From assembly GCA_028532985.1 (NCBI GenBank), contig JANCIK010000002.1:2418001-2482000 (forward strand): DNA of 64,000 nt, given 5' to 3'. Below are positions 31,361 to 42,251 of this stretch, in pieces. Origin of the DNA: Stropharia rugosoannulata. Lineage: Eukaryota > Basidiomycota > Agaricomycetes > Agaricales > Strophariaceae. The notes below the pieces were generated by a model. It was not told the origin of the DNA. It did not search any database and saw only the letters and a program-made list of their open reading frames with translations. The translations under genes were made by a program, and so were the position numbers. Numbering within the stretch: the stretch's first letter is position 1; each line of letters opens with the position of its first letter.

Positions 31361-33026
31361 ATGGCAGCTCTCGTTAACAATACTAAAGGTCTATGGCGAC
31401 GATCCATCAGACTAAAGTCGCCTTCCACCATGGACTCGCCCAGTACCAGTCTTCCTGACTCCAATCAGTTCATTACATTGGCTGTCGTTGGCTGTGGACA
31501 ACGTGGAAAGGTGTGTTATGATATCTAACTGCCCAACCTAGGTGACATTAGTCTGATTGTCTATTGCACAGGCTTACTCTAAGTTTGCGTTGAACTTTCC
31601 TAAACGATGCAAGGTGATCGCAATCGCCGAACCACGCCCAAATACAAGGAAGAACTTCGCCAACCTTCATAAAGTCGACGAAACTTTGATCTTTGAGACA
31701 TGGAAGGAATTAATAGCTGCTTCGGTCGACACGATCAACACAATTGGAAAGCGATTAGCAGACGCTGTCATCATCGCGGTTCAGGATGATATGCACGCCG
31801 AGGTGGCCACTGCGTTTGCTCAGCAAGGCTACCACATTCTCTGCGAAAAGCCGATGGCAACCTCTATCCCTGACTGTTTACAGATGGAAAACTCCATTAA
31901 AGAAGCGGGCATAATATTCGGAATGGGTCATGGTATTGATTCAGTCTACTTTCAGTCCGGAACACATACTAAATGCTGGTATAGTTATGCGTTACTCTCC
32001 ATACAGCAAAGAGATCACCCAAATCATCCGCTCAGGTGCCTTGGGTGAATTGATAAATGTTGTACAAATTGAACCTGTAGGTCACTATCACTTCGCCCAT
32101 TCCTACGTGCGCGGAAACTGGGCGAGTGAAGACAAAAGTTCTTTTACTTTGATGACTAAATGCTGCCAGTACGTTTTTCATGTGCATTCATATTAATATA
32201 CATCACCTCACTCACCCGTCGTATCCATCAGTGATATTGACCTTATATGCAACTGGTTCTCTCCTGCTACTCCCGTAAAAGTATCATCATTTGGTTCATT
32301 GAAGCATTTCAGGAAGTCAGAGAAACCACACGCTGCTGGTGATGCAAATCGTTGCTTAGACTGCCGGATAGAAAAGGACTGTCCGTACAGTGCAAAGAGA
32401 AGTGCGTGGAAATCGGTTCACGTTGAGTTCTTCGTTCCGTGGTCTGAAAACGGCTTGCTTTCTCAGTTTACCTCGAGCCTGTTTCACAGGGTAATACGGG
32501 ATGGCCTGCTTCGACGATTGTTGACGGAATAGCCGATATCGAAAACGTGATGGAAGCCCTCATGACTGGACCATATGGTCGCTGCGTCTACGAAAGTGCC
32601 AACGACGTATGCGACAATCAAGTTGTCAATATCGAATTTTCCAATGGCTGCACTGCTTCATTCACAATGGTCGCATTTACTTCAGCTATATGTGAAAGGC
32701 GAACAAGTTTACACTTCAGCCACGGTGAAATCATCGGGGACATGAACGCCTTTACAGTGAACGACTTCAGGAAACGAACATCCAAAGTACATCATCCAAC
32801 CAACGAAGGCGGTGGACATGGAGGTGGGGACTTAGGACTGATAAGATCCTTTGTTAACGCTGTTGGAGAGAAAGAACAGAACATCCTTGGAACTGATGTC
32901 AGCGACGTCTTGAAGAGTCACTTAACAGTTTTCGCTGCCGAAGCGAGTCGAAGGGAAGGAAGGGTGATTGATTGTGCCAGCTTCGAAGAGGAAGCCAGGG
33001 CCACTTACGTGCTTCATAAATCATAA
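31361..33026 (+). CDS. Gfo/Idh/MocA-family NAD(P)-dependent oxidoreductase
   Basis: Rossmann-fold sugar or polyol dehydrogenase family; substrate unknown. It starts MAALVNNTKGLWRRSIRLKS at 31361; an ATG at 31431 is a possible alternative. The nucleotide-binding motif is LAVVGCGQRGKAYSKFAL, then VIAIAEPRPNTR. The catalytic EKP motif is GYHILCEKPMATSIPDCLQM, followed by FGMGHVLRYSPYSKEITQII and VQIEPVGHYHFAHSYVRGNW. A Cys-rich patch CLDCRIEKDCPYSAKRIYLE is typical of one subfamily of these enzymes. C-terminal domain: ESANDVCDNQVVNIEFSNGC, GGGDLGLIRSFVNAV, and SFEEEARATYVLHKS at 33026. Five introns, including gtgcgt...ttctcag before IYLEPVSQG. TATATATAT lies about 35 nt upstream of the ATG. Confidence 0.88.
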
Positions 33027-33413
33027 ATCAACGACTGTAGTGAAGTAACATCGAGTAAACCCCTCTTCCAACGAGGACTGACTTAATATCTTGAGTACGG
33101 TCTTTATTTACGCGATCGATCTGCGAAGCGTATCATAACTAATCCATCTTCCGTGTATATTGCTCTTTTTCTATTATCGACTGCGGCATTCCTGCTTTAC
33201 CTGACTGCGAATTGTAAACTCAGGGATGATTGCGCAGCCTCCTGTCACTTGCGGTGGAGGTGAGTCAGGCCCTGTCGGGTCTGTCAGGGTAAGTATTGTC
33301 TATTCATCCCCACTGCGCACACAAACTACGGTTCTTCAGAGCGATTCAAAACCGGGTCTAGGACGTTATATTATGTGCTATCTCTCTGTTTGAGCTTCTT
33401 GCATTATTCCGCC
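33027..33413. other. intergenic
   Basis: About 390 nt between two plus-strand genes. It contains the oxidoreductase 3' flank and the hydrolase promoter; I see no coding region, repeat or clear TATA box. Confidence 0.6.
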
Positions 33414-34409
33414 ATGTCTCAAAACCCGTGCATCTTCTATGGAGAAAGCTTATTGGATCTTCCTGACGGGCGCGTCCTGGCTTACTCGGATGCAGGCGAT
33501 CGATCAAGCTCTCGCCTCGTTATATTTTTCCATGGCGTCTTTAATGTTGGTATCGCCCATCGTCTCGGGAAAGAATTATCAGACAGACATGTCCACTACG
33601 TCGCACCAACGCTCGCTGCCTGGGGGAAATCGTCTCCCAGAAAGAATGGAATACCATATCATATTGCGCTTGCTCAAGATATCACCGCCCTCATACAGCA
33701 CCTCCATCCCAACAATCCAACTCTCATAATTTATATCACTGGCGGGTCCTTCGGTACAGTCCCGGCCCAGATGCTCTACGGGGCACCTTTCGATATATTT
33801 CCGTTCGGTAAACAGATCGCTGGATGCATGCTGTTTGGTCCCATTTCGCCCCTCCAGCTACAGAAGAATTATGCGAGATCGATGACCATGGCGACATACA
33901 TGTCGATAGGCGTGCCCTCCCAGAATTTTGTTATACGCAACCTGCGCCGGTTATTCCCATATGTCTTGAGAAATACTGTCAGCACTGTCGACAATGCCAA
34001 GGGTTTCATATGTGCTGAACTGTTTGATAAAATGGGCGCAGAAGAGCTCACTGCCTATGCAAGATGGCGGGAAGAAAATCAGGTTGCAGAACACCAGTTA
34101 GAGTACGAATTCGCGGATAGTATGGTCAGAAGTGTGGCCAATACGTGGGCGGGACTGCTCGAGACTTCGGACGTTATTCATAGCGATTGGGGATTTCGGC
34201 CAGATGCGTTGGACGAAAAACATTATGTGGACAGGCCAATTTTCCTTGTGTCGTCTGCCGAGGACACTATGACCCCGGAAGTAATGGCGAAGTGGCTTTC
34301 TACTTCGTACAGAAATGTGCATCACAAGTCGATTACAGGTGGTCACTTGGCCCCGCTTTTTCAGTCAAACGATTTGTGGAGGGAATTCTTCGCTTTATGT
34401 AGTAAATAA
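33414..34409 (+). CDS. alpha/beta-hydrolase fold protein
   Basis: An intronless 331-residue alpha/beta hydrolase, probably an esterase or lipase-like enzyme of unknown substrate. The core reads GESLLDLPDGRVLAYSDAGD, VIFFHGVFNVGIAHRLGKEL with the oxyanion HG, and the nucleophile elbow IYITGGSFGTVPAQM (GGSFG, Ser as nucleophile). Then come a cap region, FLVSSAEDTMTPEVMAKWL supplying the acid Asp, and SITGGHLAPLFQ supplying the catalytic His. All three triad residues are therefore visible. Start chosen: ATG at 33414 (MSQNPCIFYG); the open frame extends 39 nt upstream but without an ATG. No signal peptide is evident, so it is likely cytosolic. It is unusual here in having no introns. Confidence 0.85.
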   Translation: MSQNPCIFYGESLLDLPDGRVLAYSDAGDRSSSRLVIFFHGVFNVGIAHRLGKELSDRHVHYVAPTLAAWGKSSPRKNGIPYHIALAQDITALIQHLHPNNPTLIIYITGGSFGTVPAQMLYGAPFDIFPFGKQIAGCMLFGPISPLQLQKNYARSMTMATYMSIGVPSQNFVIRNLRRLFPYVLRNTVSTVDNAKGFICAELFDKMGAEELTAYARWREENQVAEHQLEYEFADSMVRSVANTWAGLLETSDVIHSDWGFRPDALDEKHYVDRPIFLVSSAEDTMTPEVMAKWLSTSYRNVHHKSITGGHLAPLFQSNDLWREFFALCSK

Positions 34410-34565
34410 ATCCAACATACAGCTATTTTGCGCAACTACAATAAATGAAAATCAAGGAACACTGTAAGATCAACGGTCTGGTACATTTACAAGAACAACG
34501 ACAAATCTGCGGTAAGTTAAACAGAATCAAAAGTTACAAGAGTTATATCAAGCAAAATATATATG

Positions 34566-36412
34566 TCAGTCCTGGAGTTCCAGCTCCCTGCGTATTATCT
34601 CCCTAACTTCGCGTAGACCCCCAGTCTCTCTTTTTACTCTTCTGGGACTCCGATTCAGCAATTCTTGTTCGCTTTCTTCTTTACTTTTCGGCCTTCCCGG
34701 GCTGACGGGCACCACTGGTTTTTTACCCTTAGTCGGAGAGCAGTTGGACGACCCTTCTGCAGATTTGGTTGGGGCTGGCATCTCTAGCCATTCTTCCCCA
34801 GAAATATTCAGCTTCTTGATGAAGAAAGGGCAAAGCTGTATCAACATTTCGACGGAATCATTGGCTTCCGACGTGGATATTGGTACAGGGGAGGATTTTA
34901 TGATGGCAGTTATAACGTCTGCCGTGGGCAAAGCGCGTCGCTTCCTGGAAGGTGTTGACGGGCCACCAGCAGAAGTGTTGGAGAAATACCTGCACGTATC
35001 GTCAGCGATAAAACAATGAATCAATGGGGACACTGACATCCATATACTTTCTGCGATGCCCGCCAGACGGCCGAGCAAGCACCTTCGTCTTAATTCGTCC
35101 TGACTCATCTTGAGCATTTGGTCTCTGGTAATTTTACTTGGAGTTCCTGGTGTTTGTGGCCGAGGTGTTTTCGTCGGTGACATAGACAATGATCGTTGTC
35201 GAACTCGTTCATAAAGAGCTTCTCTCCGAGAAGACGTCGGTGTTTGAGCCGGTGTGGCATTGCTGCCTTTCTGGTGTACTGGAGTAGATGGCACAGAGGT
35301 ATCTTTAGAAGGAGAGGACGCTGTAGAAGATGGTGTTTGCGGAGGGTCGTCATTTAGGTTGCTATTCCGATTATGACGAGACGGAGTCTGTGGGAAAAGG
35401 ATGGTACTTTTCTTTAGAGGAGACAATGGTCGCATGGTTGGAAATGGTATTGCATATTCCCTTGTTTGTCGTTTAGTAGGGGAATGGGTTGGAGAAGGCG
35501 GTGGTCCAGGCAGTTTGACGGGAGAACTGGACAACGAAGAAGATGGAGAAAAGGACGCAAGAGTGCGAGTCAAACTTGACACTTTAGGCACAGATAATTC
35601 AGGGATATCGGCAAGAGGGATTTGTGGTATTTTTCCATCGAGATGAAGCTGTTCAATTTCTCATTCATAATCAACCGGCCAAAATGGAACCATGTACCCA
35701 CCTCAACCCATCGTTCTAATTTTTTGCGGAAAGCTGCGCGACGTCGTTCTCCAGTTGCCGTCCAGCGTGCAACTGCAGCCATGCCAGGGCCCATGTCTTT
35801 ATCGATATCCATTTCTACTTCAATCCCTATACCATATGCAGGAACACGCTTGCGGTCTCGTTTCGAGAAGTGGGTAGCTGGACTGATGATAATCCCCATT
35901 GAACCTCTCGTCCATTCACCAGAGTTTGAGCTTGATGTTTCAGACAGGAAAGGATTATCGTCTTCTTCCTCGACTAGCTTATCTTTCAAAGCGTCTCCGT
36001 TCCACTCCCAGAGCCAACATAGACGCTTGAGATCGTCAACGTCGAAAGACGTCGTAAAACCAGAATAAGTTGCGAGGGATATGTGATTCAAAACATTTCT
36101 AACTATGCCTGAGTCAGCGGTCGGCGAAATAGCGCAAGTAGCTAGCGCATGGGACATAGCATGCTGTAGAGCAGTTTGAATACTGTATAGACGCGTTAGA
36201 GAAGGGGGTAGCGTTTGCTTGGATGTTTTGGAGGACGAGGGTGGGGGTGTAGGTGGCCGCCTGATACAGATTATTAGTTTAGAGCGAAAGCAATAACTAA
36301 TGAACACACACAATCTCAGTTTCTTCGGGGTGAGCGTGTTTGTATCCTCGAGTTCGGGCGGGCAGCGTTTCTTCTTGGGGGAAACCTGTAACGATGTGTA
36401 GAAGTCAGACAT
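34566..36412 (-). CDS. CDT1: Cdt1-like DNA replication licensing factor
   Basis: Loads MCM2-7 onto origins in G1. Four exons (36412-36312, 36260-35702, 35648-35038, 34989-34566) sum to 1695 nt, 564 residues. The central winged-helix domain is [40 protein letters not shown] and RKLERWVE-like sequence. A long Ser/Pro region with many SP/TP sites (CDK targets) links it to a C-terminal winged helix: [60 protein letters not shown]. The N-terminus [16 protein letters not shown] has an S-D-F-Y and basic cluster reminiscent of a PIP degron but lacks its Gln. Two introns (51 and 48 nt) are in frame and stop-free. Assignment rests on both winged helices; a divergent relative is possible. Confidence 0.72.
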
Positions 36413-37343
36413 ATCAGTTTATGACGCGTATAGATGAGTAGCGCGGTGTTCAGAGATAGGTATCGCGTTGGGATGGACAAATGGAATGCGTGGTGAGGGG
36501 GAGGGTCAAGAAATTGTCACGCTCGTTGGACTTTGCGCTGAACGCGTCTAGACGCGTTCCTCATTACAGTGGCCGCCAAATAAGCAACAACAAAACTCGT
36601 CTTTGACAGGACAATTTCAAGAAGACAGTGACAAGACTTGTCTTTGGGCCTTGAAAGCTTTTTGCTTGAATCCGGTCAACAACAGATATGCGATGTGTCT
36701 ACCTTATTCTTTCTCGTAACTCAAGATCCGTCCACGCGTTCCACACTTAAGCCTGGTTTTAAAAATGCATGCATATCCCACTCGAGGCAGTACAATTTAG
36801 GCCCTCAAGGCTTAACTCATGGCAATACGCCAACACTCGCGGGTCTACGAGACAACAGTTGGGCGTTGTTCAATGCCCATTACGACGTGCCATTCATTTA
36901 AGCAAGCAGTCTATGGGAGTCCCCGAATCTTCCATGGCGGAATTCACCTACGTATTAATTGTTTCCCATGAAATGCAAAACTGAATTCTTCGGAGACAAA
37001 CAAGATAGACGGATGTACACATGCCTGACGACATACAACGGTCGATTCAAAGCGATTAGACTGACGAGTAGGTGTGGACTTACATGAAACATGACCTGGT
37101 GATATCCGGTTGATGTGCAATGCATGAGCATGCACATCCCGCGTGTATGATCAGACTGATAGCATTCCAGAAGACGACCTGCACCTATGTACGACGGGCA
37201 TGCGTTGCACACGCAGATACCGTATCACTGAATAACATACATCAAGTCATATGACGCACGAACCCCTCACTTGCTTTAAAAGGACGGCCAGCGCGTCGAA
37301 CAGGACCCTACTGTTTTTTAAACAGAATCGCCGGATTTTCTTT
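36413..37343. other. intergenic between CDT1 and the first CCCH gene
   Basis: About 930 nt shared by divergent genes. An 87-codon frame at 36638-36901 has no domain. A TATA-like TTTAAAAG lies near 37275, about 70 nt upstream of the CCCH gene's ATG. MluI-like ACGCGT elements (for example near 36424 and 36540) lie upstream of CDT1; ACGCGT is the core of the fungal MBF cell-cycle box, which would suit a G1/S gene. Confidence 0.45.
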
Positions 37344-39307
37344 ATGTATCCAAACGCTCTGCAGCCAAGCTTTCCTGACTCCTCTGATCGTGTGCAAGTA
37401 TCATACTATATTGTATAACTGCTCTTTAGCTGACGATAATCTACTAGCAACCTATTTTTTGAACAGCTGCGCGGTTTGTATTGCCGCTGATAAGGGAAAT
37501 GGGCCGTTGACATTCCTTTTTTTATAGGGGAAATTTCTACAGTCCTAAGTTCTGAAGCTTCTTTACGGGAAACTGTCCGTCATCTCGAGCACGAACTAGG
37601 AGTATACAGGCGCGCCTATACAGGTGTTGAGGCTGAGCGTCAACGATTCCAAGAACAAAGAGACGATTTAGAAAATCAATTAAAGGTAGTTTTCGTTCCT
37701 GGCTGCCTCCGGTTGTCCTTGTTCATGTACGGTTGATCAATTGTAACTTTCCGCAGGGCCACCGTATTGTCGCTCTTATCGACGGGGATGGTGTCATTTT
37801 CAACGACACACTTATTTCCCAAGGCCAGTCTGGCGGCCACCTTGCTGCGTTGAGGCTGTCGGATGCACTGGTGCAGCATTTGACCTCAACCAATGGTTAC
37901 AATCAATATCAGCTTTGGGTGTACATCTTCCTTAACAAACGGGGACTTATGGAGACTTTCGAACGAGCGCATTTTGCATCCAAACACCATTTCGAAGAGT
38001 TTATCATAGGCTTCAACCAAGCCGCGGAGCGTTTCATGATGGTTGACGTCGGAAGTGGAAAAGAAGCAGCTGACGCTAAAATCAAAGGTTCGTAATGTGT
38101 TGGAGATGAGGCGAGCCATTCGCTGATCTTGGGCCGTAGCATTCTTAGAAGATGAGATCCGTCTTCCACAGACTGAAAAGATAATATTTGGCGGTCAGTT
38201 AGCAGCCTTCTCGATGGCTTCATATTAATATCGTTGTTTTCAGGATGTCATGATAATGGATATGTCACAACTCTACGTTCCCAAATAACAGCCGGATTTA
38301 AAAACAAGTTAATTTTGCTGCCAGGTTATACAAACATAGCAATGGGTATTAACGACCTTGATCTGCCTTCCTTCAATATTCCGGATCTTTTTACGCCACA
38401 TAAACTCGTCGTACCCGCAACTATGTCTTCAAATCCGTCCAGTATGACATCAGTGAAGAACGCTTCTCCGCAGCTGTCCAAGGCTGAAGTACACGACACA
38501 CCTGCTGCGATAAAGCCAGCTCCGCCGACTAACGAACAAGCTTTTTCTGCTCTCCCATTTGCATCTGTTGAAGTGGAGCCTTTCATCCCCCCAAGCTATT
38601 CTTCCGCACTTCAAACGCCTCACAAACGAGTTGTTACGCCTGAGTTGACTTCAGGTGATAGTTCTGCTTCCAGTGATGGGAGCGACGAGAGTTCACCCCG
38701 CGTTCGACCAATACTGGTAAACGGAAGAGCCCGCAGAGTAAACTCAAATATTGTGAGACCGCCTTGTATGTTTAAGCTGTTCCCATTTTGATGTGCACAT
38801 TTGTAGCCCCTCTCAAAGCGTGGGTAACCTCGGAACAGCTTCGTACTCTATCCTTACACTGACTGCTTGAACAGACAAGCCACCGCCATGCACACTCTTT
38901 TATCTATCAAGCTGCAAGCACGGAGTGGACTGCAAATATGCACACGATTACATTCTTGAAGCGGAGCATTTTAATGAGATTCGGCTCAATGCCAGGAAGT
39001 CGCCGTGCCCTTCAAAGAACAAAGGTACGTAGACGTAGGGCCTGTGGCTTTAATACTGCGTAAATCGCGTACATTTACACATCCGTGACTAATTAAATCC
39101 AGGCGAAGTTTGTCTTTGGGGAGACGACTGCTGCTATGGTCATCATTGTCCTTTAGCCACGAAATGCCACTTCCTCAAGCAGAACCGATGTAAGTTCGTG
39201 GGAGGTAAGTACTCAGGATCATACCATGCCTGATGTCCAATCTTGCAGATGGCTTACTGACATCGCTACCAGCTGATATGCACAAAGACCCAAAGGTTCA
39301 GTTCTGA
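37344..39307 (+). CDS. CCCH zinc-finger protein with nuclease-like (PIN/NYN-like?) domain, copy 1
   Basis: Member of a fungal family that pairs a domain of unknown function (I believe catalogued as DUF7923) with C-terminal CCCH fingers. A coiled coil (LRETVRHLEHELGVYRRAYT to DDLENQLK) comes first. The domain starts near residue 75: RIVALIDGDGVIFNDTLISQ, GGHLAALRLSDALVQHL, VYIFLNKRGLMETFE, FMMVDVGSGKEAADAKIK, IIFGGCHDNGYVTTL. Spaced acidic residues and HDNGY resemble PIN/NYN nucleases; this is my inference. The fingers are C-x7-C-x5-C-x3-H (CTLFYLSSCKHGVDCKYAH) and C-x8-C-x5-C-x3-H (CPSKNKGEVCLWGDDCCYGH), suggesting RNA binding. About seven introns, with a probable 7-nt microexon at 37467-37473. 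It ends DMHKDPKVQF. A paralogue follows in tandem. Confidence 0.78.
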
Positions 39308-39932
39308 CACGGCATAGAAACCAAGAATCATCGATGGAATATATGATTACTGAAATGACTTGAATAACCTTTCATGTCAGTGTACGCTGGAATTTAAAGT
39401 CAGCGAAGGTGATCGGAGTAGCAATATAGCCGCGGAGTTTCGGCGGCTATCGCTGGTTTTGTGTGTTGTTTGAATTCTCCCCAGTTTGTAACAATCGGTC
39501 GTGTTACTTATTCGAAGCTTCACAATGTATCTTCGCTGCTGCGCAGCGACTGCTATGACTGTTGCATGACTCGCATCTGTACAGACTGGAATGATGGATC
39601 GCCTGCTTTCGTTTGTATTGCACAATGGTGGTTCAACAAAGCTGTCAGCGCTTCATTCAGGATTTCGATGCCGTCAAGACTACTAGAGTTCGTGTGACTG
39701 GTCGAGAAGCCTACAGGCTGAATATTTTTATCGCCTTCCTATTGCCCTGTGACTTCCATTTCTGAAAAGGCTCCTTCCCTGTCTGGAAATAGCCCCCGGA
39801 GAAGAACGTTTTAAGTGTTCATTTTGGTTGGAAGACCATCATGGTTTAAAGGCGCCTCTTCTGGCAGAACGCTTTCGTTCCCGCCCACCACACATCCATC
39901 TTGCATCGAAACGACATTGTTCCCTGCCGGTT
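39308..39932. other. intergenic between the two CCCH paralogues
   Basis: About 625 nt with no coding evidence; short open frames at 39377-39625 and 39461-39697 are unremarkable. The left third is the 3' flank of copy 1 and the right part the promoter of copy 2. No duplicated promoter segment shared with copy 1 was noticed. Confidence 0.55.
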
Positions 39933-41818
39933 ATGGCCACGCAACCAGTGGCCGAGGCAAACCAACAGCTCTGGTGAGTCACATCTAGGGCGCTAATCTG
40001 TCGAGCTCGTTATCAACACGCCTTCACAGGGATGAGACTCTCACCAGACTCATTAGTACGTCGCGACTTGCCGTTCGAAAACTACCGTACTCAGTTCAAT
40101 TCATTCAGATTTGTCTTCTGCAACTGTAAAACGTAATGCTGACCTCGAAAATCGTGTTGCGGAACTGGAGATGGAGCTCCTTGTCTGGAAACAAGCGCAT
40201 TCCGTCATTTTTGAGGCCTCCGAACGCGAGGTTAAAGCACATAATGTGCAAATAGCAGCCCTTAATCGTCAGATATCTAACTTGGATAGCTTCAAAACTG
40301 TACGACCTCTGTCCTCTGTCTTTCTCTCTCGCATTGCCCTTATTGTGCCTGCACGCAGAATCAAAATGCTCTAATCCTTTGCATAATTAATGGAGACGAG
40401 CTGATCTTTAATCGCGAACTGCTCACCCAAGGATATCAGGGAGGACGGCAGGCAGCCCAACAGCTTACACAAGTCATCGCCGAACAACTATCAAACGAAG
40501 AAGCACACGTATATGGCCGTCTTTCCTTCTGGACTACAATCTATCTTAATAAAACGGATCTGGCGGAAGACCTAGCTGCGAATAACATCTGTTCGCAAGA
40601 ACAATTCCATGCATTCTTAATTGTGCGGGCGTAGTCTTGCTAGCCGATATATGACTTAACAAAACTGCGTCTTATCATTTAGGGTTTCACTCAAGCTTCT
40701 CCAAGGTTTACTACAGTGGATATTGGTCAGAGTAAAGACGCTCTCGAGGCCAAAATCAAGGGTACGTTGAGGAAAATGGGAATAATACGTGATATGGCTT
40801 CTGATTCCTCCTGCAAACAGAATATATTCAAGTATTTACGTGCTTTCCTCAAACTCTACGCCTTTTTTTCGGAGGTGAGTGTTGCATTCGTATGTTGAAG
40901 TATTTTAGGAATGATCACAATTGTTAGGTTGCGACACGGCGGCCTATATGTCGACCCTAAGTGCTTTAGAACGAGACCAATTAATTGGAAAACTAGTCAT
41001 ACTGCACCCAGCCCAAGAACCGCAAGACGGAAATAACTCTAGACCTAACGTCTTTCCGTTGCCTTTGCCTCGTCTTGCTGTGGACAGTCTTTTTCTCGCG
41101 GACAAGTTTCCTAGAGGAATGTCGAAGAAGCTCGCACCGTTAACCACAGGATCAGCTTACAGTGCTGTCACGACGAATGGTGGACTCATTAGCCCTCAAT
41201 CGCCTGCCCGTTCTGCAGGTAGACCAATTGATCCGTCCCTGGTAAATTTATACGGTTCAAGAATGATGAATACGCTACTGACTCAGTCTAATGTCCAGCC
41301 TCTCCACAAGCGTTTGTCTGGTCATTCTCTCTTTAAGCTATATGCTGAACACATGCGGATAGAAAATCCCCCGCCTTGCAACGAGTTCTATTTGATGACA
41401 TGCTCTAAAGGGGTGAGAAGCACCCTAATGCAAAACTTCCAATTCGCATAATTGACTCGCCCAATTTTACTATATTAGGCTGGACTCTGCAAGTATTCTC
41501 ACGAATACATCCTTACTCCCGAGCAACTGGTTTCGCTTGCGAACAATGCCAAAAAGGCCCCATGTAATTGGCTGAAGAATGGTTAGTTATTTTTTGTCTC
41601 TTATCTGTTCCGTATTTGGACCAGTCCTCCAGGAGTCCATTGTCCTTACGGAGAGCAGTGCTGCTGGGGTCACGTTTGTCCTAATGGCCCTAAATGTTTT
41701 CATCTCAGTAAGGGGAAATGTTGGTTTAAAGGAGGTAAACATAGTTTTTTTTCCCCCTGAATAGGACATTAATATTAACAGTTATGAAGAAGGAATGCAC
41801 CCTGAACCGCCTTCTTGA
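39933..41818 (+). CDS. CCCH zinc-finger protein with degenerate nuclease-like domain, copy 2
   Basis: Tandem paralogue of the preceding gene with the same order: coiled coil (NADLENRVAELEMELLVWKQ), domain, two CCCH fingers. It starts MATQPVAEANQQLW and ends GMHPEPPS at 41818. Residues I consider catalytic-like in copy 1 are changed: LIDGDGVIF becomes IINGDELIF, GSGKEAADAKI becomes GQSKDALEAKI, and GGCHDNGYV becomes GGCDTAAYM. The scaffold is kept (LTQGYQGGRQAAQQLTQVIA, TIYLNKTDLAEDL). The fingers are intact: CNEFYLMTC..CKYSH and CNWLKNGVHCPYGEQCCWGH. It is therefore likely an RNA-binding protein without the putative enzymatic function. A long Ser-rich linker (near 41140-41330) separates domain and fingers. 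About eight introns; the last acceptor (AAG near 41783) is chosen to keep the family-like end. Confidence 0.75.
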
Positions 41819-42251
41819 TCACCACTTGTCGACAGTCTTTGCCTGAATAATGCTTCTGTTTTGCTGAATGGATATCTATATGGATATAGGTTCAACGCCG
41901 ACTCCTTCGAATTGTATTATACATATAAGGTCAATCTCACGATGTATATTGTATTTTCGACGCATGCATTTTGGTTTTCTTCAAATCATACTGAAGGACT
42001 CCAAGTTGTAATTGGTAAAACGATGCTGTCTTCGGGGTGTGGAAAGTGAATGGCACCTCAAAAAATGAAACATATGTCGATCCTCTGTAGATTCAACATT
42101 ATTTATGTGCACAGCCGTCGTTCACGATGGCAAGTTGAGGGGTATCATAGCCCGGCAAAAGCCGAGTAGCACCCGTGTGAAATCGATCGTGCCGATGGGC
42201 ATATAGGGCCCACCACTTGTTCACTTTCACCCTTTGTGCAAATATACCAAC
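41819..42251. other. intergenic between CCCH copy 2 and Rho-GDI
   Basis: About 430 nt between co-oriented genes. No coding region, repeat or clear TATA box was seen. Confidence 0.6.

Noticed and set aside
41579..41764. Plus and minus frames across the zinc-finger exon
   Set aside because: Wrong frame relative to the CCCH finger residues, which define the true reading.
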